Positions 6,959-10,677 of a stretch of 10,677 nt of DNA are shown piece after piece. A program made the position numbers and the translations under genes. Source of the stretch: Prosthecobacter sp. (lineage in GTDB: Bacteria; Verrucomicrobiota; Verrucomicrobiia; Verrucomicrobiales; Verrucomicrobiaceae); contig JAIWOJ010000026.1 in NCBI GenBank assembly GCA_020216965.1, forward strand, positions 1 through 10,677, in the 5' to 3' direction. Numbering within the stretch: the stretch's first letter is position 1; every line of letters begins with the position of its first letter. A model generated the notes under the pieces. It saw nothing but the letters and a program-made list of their open reading frames with translations, was not told the DNA's origin and did no database searches.

Positions 6959-8982
6959 AGATCCCACGCTGCATTTTCCTCATGCCTGCGATGATCTGGC
7001 TAGCTAGCCTAGGCTTGGCGGCGGAGCGCCCACAACCCAGCGTGCCCTACTCCCCAAGCGCGGTGACGGATCGTGCAGGCAACGAGTGGATGATCGAGCA
7101 AAACGGCGCGCTCCAGCGCAGCGGCACGCCTTCTATGATCGGCAACTGCATGGCCCTGCAGTTTGCCAATCAGCAATTTTACACTCAGCAGCCTCTCTGC
7201 ACGCCAGACGGGCTAGAGATGCTGATGAGCTCTCCGCAGGCCATGGGCGGCGTCCGCATCACGCGCCGCATTCTTGTTTTAGAAAGGGAGGCGGCCCTTC
7301 TCTATGTGGAGGAGCTACAAAACACGACCCAGAGAAACCTCATCTTTGACCTTGAGCTACGCCATCACCTGAACAATCAAGCGCGGGAGATCACCTCCAA
7401 TCTGGGCAGGCCGATCAAAGACAGCCTGGAGGGCAGGGAAGTCGGCATCGTGGCCCTACCGGCGGAGGGGGACAAGGAAGCCCCAGCCCTCGTTTTCATC
7501 CTGCGTGCGGCGGGTATCACCACACCGCAAAAGCTGCGCCTCCAAAATAAATACCAACTCGCCGTGCCGATTTCCGTCAAGATTCCCGCTGGAGAGACCT
7601 GCACGCTCATCCATGCCGTGGCCCAGCCCAAGCTCAAGGAAAAGGCCGACGCCAAAGAGATCGCCCGCGCCTGTGCGCCCTATGCCCTCGAAAAGCTGGT
7701 GCGGCATCTGCGCAGGAGCACCCTCAAACTAGCCGTGAACCTAGGGCTGTCAGGAGACGCCTTTGGCTTAGCGGATTGGTTTCCGCAGCATTACTGGGGG
7801 CTGGCCCCTGCGACCTCTGACCTGCTAGCCATGGGGCCAGGCACCCTGCTGAGCGGCCAGGCAACCTGGCAGGGGCTAAAGCTCCACCGCAGCGGCAGTA
7901 GCGCCATCGAGCTAGAGGCTAGCGCCCTCGCTGCCCTTGCGGGACCCGTTTTTACCCGTGACGGCAGCGCCTGGGCCTGGCTAAGGGACGGCCAGCGCTG
8001 GCAGGGGCAGTTAGAGGCTCAGGGACTGCGGTTCACCCTGAATACTGGCACGGAGATCCCGATCGCGGATCTCGACAGGCTGGTGACTGCCAAGCCAGCC
8101 ACCGCGCTACCAACGGCAGCAGGAGAAAAGCCACCTGCCACCGCAGCCCAGCCCACACACATTTTGGTAGAATTGCTCTCTGGCGAACGCATCGCGATCC
8201 AACCCCAGGGCAGCCTAGGGCTGGAGACGAGTTGGGGGCCTTTGCAGGTAGCCTGGGCTGACCTCGTGGCCCTCCAGGAGCCCGCTGGCCCTGAGGACTT
8301 TGGCGGCCTGCTCAGCCTGCGGGATGGCACCCGTATCCGCGTGCTGGGTGCCGGCACCCTCGTTTTGCAGACGCTCCACCTCGGGCAGCTAGAGCTGCCT
8401 GCCAGCGCTATCCGCCGCATCGTCACGCCCCAGGCAGCCAAGCTGCCTCTGGATGATGATGAACCCACGGCCAGCTATCTGGAGCTCACGGGCGGCCAGC
8501 GTTTGGTGGGTAGGGTGACGGCAGACAGCATCACCCTTCACAGCTCTGCAGGTCCGTTGCGCCTCTCTCCGCCCAGCCTCCGCAGCCTGCGTCGGGTCGA
8601 TGAAACGAATCCGCAGCCGCCAGGGGGAGCGGGCGAGATTTTCCAGGCGATCCTGTGGGGCGGCGGCACTGCCCAGGGCAGCCTGGATGGGACGCGGCTG
8701 CGAGTCGATGGCACAGGCTACTCATGGCAGATCGCCCCGCGTCAGATTCTCAGGCTCGTCAATCCCGTGCCGGTAGCCGACCCTGCGCTGCTGCGCCGCA
8801 TCGCATCCCTGGTGCAGGATCTCGGGCACCCAAGCTGGGCTACCCGAGAGGCCGCGAGCGCTGCCCTGCGTGAACTTGGGCCCCTCGCAAAATGGAGCCT
8901 GCGAGAAGCCCGCCAGACCAGCACCGATGCTGAGATCCAGCGCCGACTGGAGGAGCTGCTTCAGCAGCAGGAGGAGGAATGA
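6955..8982 (+). CDS. Large exported beta-repeat protein with HEAT-like C-terminal tail
   Basis: The product has 675 residues and its function is unknown. Start ATG 6955 overlaps the previous stop (ATGA at 6955-6958) and gives a clean signal peptide, residues 1 to about 23, ending GLAA-ERP. The open frame continues upstream to 6913, but that start would bury the signal. Residues about 30-260 form an N-terminal domain I do not recognise, strand-rich in appearance (TRRILVLEREAALLYVEEL). From about 291 to 603 there are six modules of about 40 residues: 291-330, 340-378, 403-441, 451-491, 507-547 and 563-603. They share the pattern L..G..L.G....L.L.T..G.L.LP...L..L, with clear examples SLRDGTRIRVLG and ELTGGQRLVGRV. 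The tail 609-670 is helical, with HPSWATREAASAALRELGP and DAEIQRRLEELL resembling the HEAT-like segment seen at the ends of many planctomycete and verrucomicrobial proteins. The role is probably structural or binding. Its partner is likely the overlapping upstream protein. Confidence 0.8.
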   Translation: MKIPRCIFLMPAMIWLASLGLAAERPQPSVPYSPSAVTDRAGNEWMIEQNGALQRSGTPSMIGNCMALQFANQQFYTQQPLCTPDGLEMLMSSPQAMGGVRITRRILVLEREAALLYVEELQNTTQRNLIFDLELRHHLNNQAREITSNLGRPIKDSLEGREVGIVALPAEGDKEAPALVFILRAAGITTPQKLRLQNKYQLAVPISVKIPAGETCTLIHAVAQPKLKEKADAKEIARACAPYALEKLVRHLRRSTLKLAVNLGLSGDAFGLADWFPQHYWGLAPATSDLLAMGPGTLLSGQATWQGLKLHRSGSSAIELEASALAALAGPVFTRDGSAWAWLRDGQRWQGQLEAQGLRFTLNTGTEIPIADLDRLVTAKPATALPTAAGEKPPATAAQPTHILVELLSGERIAIQPQGSLGLETSWGPLQVAWADLVALQEPAGPEDFGGLLSLRDGTRIRVLGAGTLVLQTLHLGQLELPASAIRRIVTPQAAKLPLDDDEPTASYLELTGGQRLVGRVTADSITLHSSAGPLRLSPPSLRSLRRVDETNPQPPGGAGEIFQAILWGGGTAQGSLDGTRLRVDGTGYSWQIAPRQILRLVNPVPVADPALLRRIASLVQDLGHPSWATREAASAALRELGPLAKWSLREARQTSTDAEIQRRLEELLQQQEEE

Positions 8983-8992
8983 ACCCGGTGCC

Positions 8993-9036
8993 CGCTTTTC
9001 TCAGGTGCAGGAATGCCCCTGTGACCCGGAAAAGCG
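8993..9036. terminator. Symmetrical inverted repeat between convergent genes, probable two-way terminator
   Basis: Outer arms CGCTTTTC (8993-9000) and GAAAAGCG (9029-9036) are perfect 8-bp complements. Inside them, CAGGTGCA (9002-9009) and TGCCCCTG (9014-9021) pair at 7 of 8 positions around a GGAA loop. The element lies in the 64-bp gap between the stops of the repeat protein (+) and trxB (-), where a bidirectional terminator is expected. It lacks the classic T-run after a compact stem, so efficiency is uncertain. Confidence 0.5.
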
Positions 9037-9046
9037 CCATCCAGCC

Positions 9047-9979
9047 TCAATGCACGCCAAGCGCGGCGAGGTATCTTTCAGCCTCCAGGGCGGCGGCGCA
9101 GCCTTGGCCTGCCGCAGTGATGGCTTGGCGATAGACGTGGTCAGCCACATCACCTGCGGCAAAGAGCCCCTCGGTCTTGGTGCGGGTGCCGCTGGTTTGT
9201 AAAATGTAGCCCCCCTCATCTCGGTCCACGAGGTCGCCTAGGAATGCCGCGTTTGGCACATGGCCGATGGCGACAAAGACGCATTTGACCTCCAACTCAC
9301 TCTTTTCTCCGGTGATGAGGTTGGTCAGCTCGACGGCGCGCATTTCCCCCTTCTCATCCGGGCGGTATTCACGGACGGTGCTGGTCCACACAGGCTCAAT
9401 CTTCGGGTTGGCGAGGGCGCGGTCAGCCATGATCTTGGAGGCGCGGAGCACATCCCGGCGGTGGATCAGATAGACTTTGCTGGCAAATTTGGTCAAAAAG
9501 CCAGCCTCTTCACAGGCGCTATCCCCGCCGCCGATGACGCAGACGGGCACATTCCGGTAAAAGGCACCGTCACAGGTCGCGCAACTGGTCAGGCCATGGC
9601 CGATGAGGCTTTTCTCGTTGGGCAAGCCAAGATGTTTCGGTGAGGCACCTGTGGCCACGATCACAGCACGCGCTTGGCGCACGGTGCCGTCCTCACTGGT
9701 GATCTCAAAGTGTCCTTCGGACGTCTTTTTGACCGAGGCCACGCTGGTGTACTCAATCCGGGCCCCGAATCTCTCTGCCTGCGCCTGCATGTTCATCATG
9801 AGCTGCGGTCCCATGATGCCCTCAGGGAAGCCGGGGAAGTTTTCGACCTCAGTGGTCGTGGTCAACTGACCGCCAGGCTGGCTGCCAGAGAGGATAAGGG
9901 GGGAAAGATTCGCCCTGCCTGTGTAAATGGCTGCGGTGAAACCGGCGCAGCCTGTGCCGATGATGATGACATTTTCCAT
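9047..9979 (-). CDS. trxB: Thioredoxin reductase (NADPH)
   Basis: The product is 310 residues, the usual length for low-molecular-weight thioredoxin reductase, a cytoplasmic FAD enzyme that passes electrons from NADPH to thioredoxin. The FAD-binding GTGCAG is at 8-13, the redox-active CATC at 133-136 in the normal SCATCDG context, the NADPH-binding GGGDSA at 150-155, and HRRD with the 2'-phosphate-contacting arginines at 173-176. The second FAD motif [10 protein letters not shown] is at 271-280. Cys11 in the first glycine loop takes the place often held by Pro or Ala. ATG 9979 was chosen; the in-frame TTG at 9985 adds only two residues. No Shine-Dalgarno is visible because the leader is pyrimidine-rich. 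The gene is convergent with the repeat-protein gene and divergent from riboflavin synthase. Confidence 0.95.
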   Translation of the reverse strand: MENVIIIGTGCAGFTAAIYTGRANLSPLILSGSQPGGQLTTTTEVENFPGFPEGIMGPQLMMNMQAQAERFGARIEYTSVASVKKTSEGHFEITSEDGTVRQARAVIVATGASPKHLGLPNEKSLIGHGLTSCATCDGAFYRNVPVCVIGGGDSACEEAGFLTKFASKVYLIHRRDVLRASKIMADRALANPKIEPVWTSTVREYRPDEKGEMRAVELTNLITGEKSELEVKCVFVAIGHVPNAAFLGDLVDRDEGGYILQTSGTRTKTEGLFAAGDVADHVYRQAITAAGQGCAAALEAERYLAALGVH

Positions 9980-9994
9980 GGTCAAAAAAGAGGT

Positions 9995-10016
9995 GGGGAG
10001 GGGGTGGGAGGAGGGG
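9995..10016 (+). other. G-quadruplex-type G-run cluster
   Basis: Four G runs on the + strand (9995-9998, 10000-10004, 10006-10008 and 10013-10016) are separated by loops of 1, 1 and 4 bases, satisfying the G3+N1-7 rule; another GGGG follows at 10025-10028. The cluster lies 16 bases upstream of the trxB ATG. The G-rich strand is the template for trxB, so the trxB leader RNA would be C-rich. An intramolecular quadruplex is plausible but untested. Confidence 0.55.
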
Positions 10017-10048
10017 CCGAAGATGGGGAGCCCCCCTGATTACGCAAG

Positions 10049-10074
10049 GAATCCTTCCGCAGGCGGTAGGATTC
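10049..10074 (+). promoter_or_regulatory. Stem-loop in the trxB-ribE spacer
   Basis: GAATCCT (10049-10055) pairs perfectly with AGGATTC (10068-10074). A T/T mismatch is followed by CCG/CGG (10057-10059 with 10064-10066), closing a CAGG loop. No T-run follows on either strand, so it is not a typical terminator. It could be an RNA element in the ribE leader or a dyad operator for either gene. Confidence 0.45.
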
Positions 10075-10084
10075 AGCTCTGGTA

Positions 10085-10117
10085 CTTGCCTCTGGCCCCG
10101 CGCGGGCCTAGAGCAAG
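10085..10117 (+). promoter_or_regulatory. Hairpin overlapping the ribE ribosome binding site
   Basis: Thirteen base pairs form in three blocks: CTTG/CAAG (10085-10088 with 10114-10117), CTCT/AGAG (10090-10093 with 10110-10113) and GGCCC/GGGCC (10094-10098 with 10104-10108). The loop is CGCGC, with single-base bulges C10089 and T10109. Its 3' end takes in the first bases of the AAGGGG Shine-Dalgarno (10115-10120) for ATG 10123, so folding would hinder translation initiation. The upstream sequence does not show the conserved FMN-riboswitch core. Confidence 0.5.
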
Positions 10118-10122
10118 GGGCG

Positions 10123-10677
10123 ATGTTCACGGGTCTCATCGAAGCGACTGGCACCGTCCTCACCCTCGAGGCGCGGGGGGAAAGTGCGCGCCTGGTGCTG
10201 CGCGTGGGGCATTTGGCCGCAGGGCTGGCCCTCGGGGATAGCGTGGCGGTGAATGGCTGCTGCCTCACCGTGGCGGCGCTGGATGTGCAGGAGCAGACGG
10301 CCTGCTTTGACCTGCTGATGCAGACGCTGGCGGTCACAAGCCTTGGCAGCCTATCACCCGGCGGCTTGGTGAACCTGGAGCGCGCGATGGCGCTCGGCAC
10401 ACGTTTTGGGGGGCACCTCGTGCAGGGCCATGTGGATGCCACAGTGCGCATCCTAGATTGGAGCCAGCACGGTCAGGACCATCGGCTGGAGGTCGAGCTG
10501 CCTGAGGAGCATCGTGGCCTCGTCATCCCCAAGGGGTCCATCTGCCTGGATGGTATCTCTTTGACGGCGGCTGAGGTGGGGGCGCAGAGCGTCACCTGCT
10601 GGATCATCCCGCATACTCTGGCCATGACCAACCTGCGCAGCAAACGGGTCGGAGACCTGATGAATGTGGAGTATGAT
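10123..10677 (+). CDS. ribE: Riboflavin synthase alpha subunit (3' end outside window)
   Basis: The frame is open to the window end, giving 185 residues of an expected 195-220. The enzyme converts two 6,7-dimethyl-8-ribityllumazine molecules to riboflavin plus the pyrimidine by-product, the last step of riboflavin synthesis. Both lumazine-binding barrels (PF00677) are present: the first starts MFTGLIE (1-7) with VNGCCLTV (43-50). The second follows GGHLVQGHVD (96-105), with SICLDGISLT (139-148) and IPHTLAMTNL (162-171). ATG 10123 is fixed by the invariant MFTGLIE start and the AAGGGG Shine-Dalgarno three bases upstream. The symbol ribE follows E. coli convention with ribC as synonym. It is divergent from trxB, and no other rib gene lies upstream. 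Confidence 0.95.
   Translation, partial: MFTGLIEATGTVLTLEARGESARLVLRVGHLAAGLALGDSVAVNGCCLTVAALDVQEQTACFDLLMQTLAVTSLGSLSPGGLVNLERAMALGTRFGGHLVQGHVDATVRILDWSQHGQDHRLEVELPEEHRGLVIPKGSICLDGISLTAAEVGAQSVTCWIIPHTLAMTNLRSKRVGDLMNVEYD

Noticed and set aside
9980..10122. FMN riboswitch (RFN element) before riboflavin synthase
   Set aside because: Only a GCGGT fragment resembles the consensus; the conserved GGGTGAAATTCCC-type and later blocks are not found. A covariance-model search would settle it.
9849..10451. 200-codon minus-strand open frame spanning the trxB start and ribE
   Set aside because: It overlaps two conserved genes and the spacer, and is Pro/Arg/Ser-rich with no family resemblance.
1..10677. 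Frequent CTAG tetranucleotides (about 30 by eye)
   Set aside because: CTAG is rare in many bacteria, but the number here is near that expected from base composition, so it is not a signal.

Overview
The window looks like chromosomal DNA from a member of the PVC superphylum, most likely Verrucomicrobiota (Prosthecobacter/Verrucomicrobium-like). The evidence is the high G+C content, a DUF1501 secreted protein with a Tat signal, a large transmembrane Ser/Thr kinase, secreted proteins built of short beta repeats, and a C-terminal alpha-helical tail of a type common in PVC genomes. No mobile element, CRISPR array, tRNA or rRNA gene is visible. The phylum call is inference from gene style; no marker gene settles it.

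Left part (1-3226, all + strand): an OxyR-type LysR regulator with both redox cysteines, preceded by a short cluster of ATGC/palindromic repeats; a DUF1501 protein without the cytochrome-type partner gene it usually has; and an MnmM/YtqB-type SAM methyltransferase.

Middle (3227-8982, + strand): a 378-base gene-free stretch carries a good sigma70-like promoter whose -35 box overlaps a perfect 6-bp inverted repeat. Downstream is a membrane Ser/Thr kinase with an Ala/Pro/Ser/Thr-rich linker and a peptidoglycan-binding-like domain on the far side of the membrane. It is followed after 67 bp by two exported proteins coupled by a 4-base ATGA overlap. Both are made of the same roughly 40-residue beta module, and the second adds an N-terminal domain I do not recognise and a HEAT-like tail. 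This kinase/repeat-protein cluster is the least explained part and may be a cell-envelope sensing or scaffold unit, which is inference.

Right part (8983-10677): a short convergent intergenic region holds a symmetrical inverted repeat (probable two-way terminator). Next is thioredoxin reductase on the minus strand, then a 143-bp divergent spacer, then the start of riboflavin synthase (+), cut off by the window end. The spacer contains a G-quadruplex-type G tract and two strong stem-loops. The second stem-loop covers part of the riboflavin synthase ribosome binding site. No FMN-riboswitch core is recognisable, so this may be a different form of ribE leader control.
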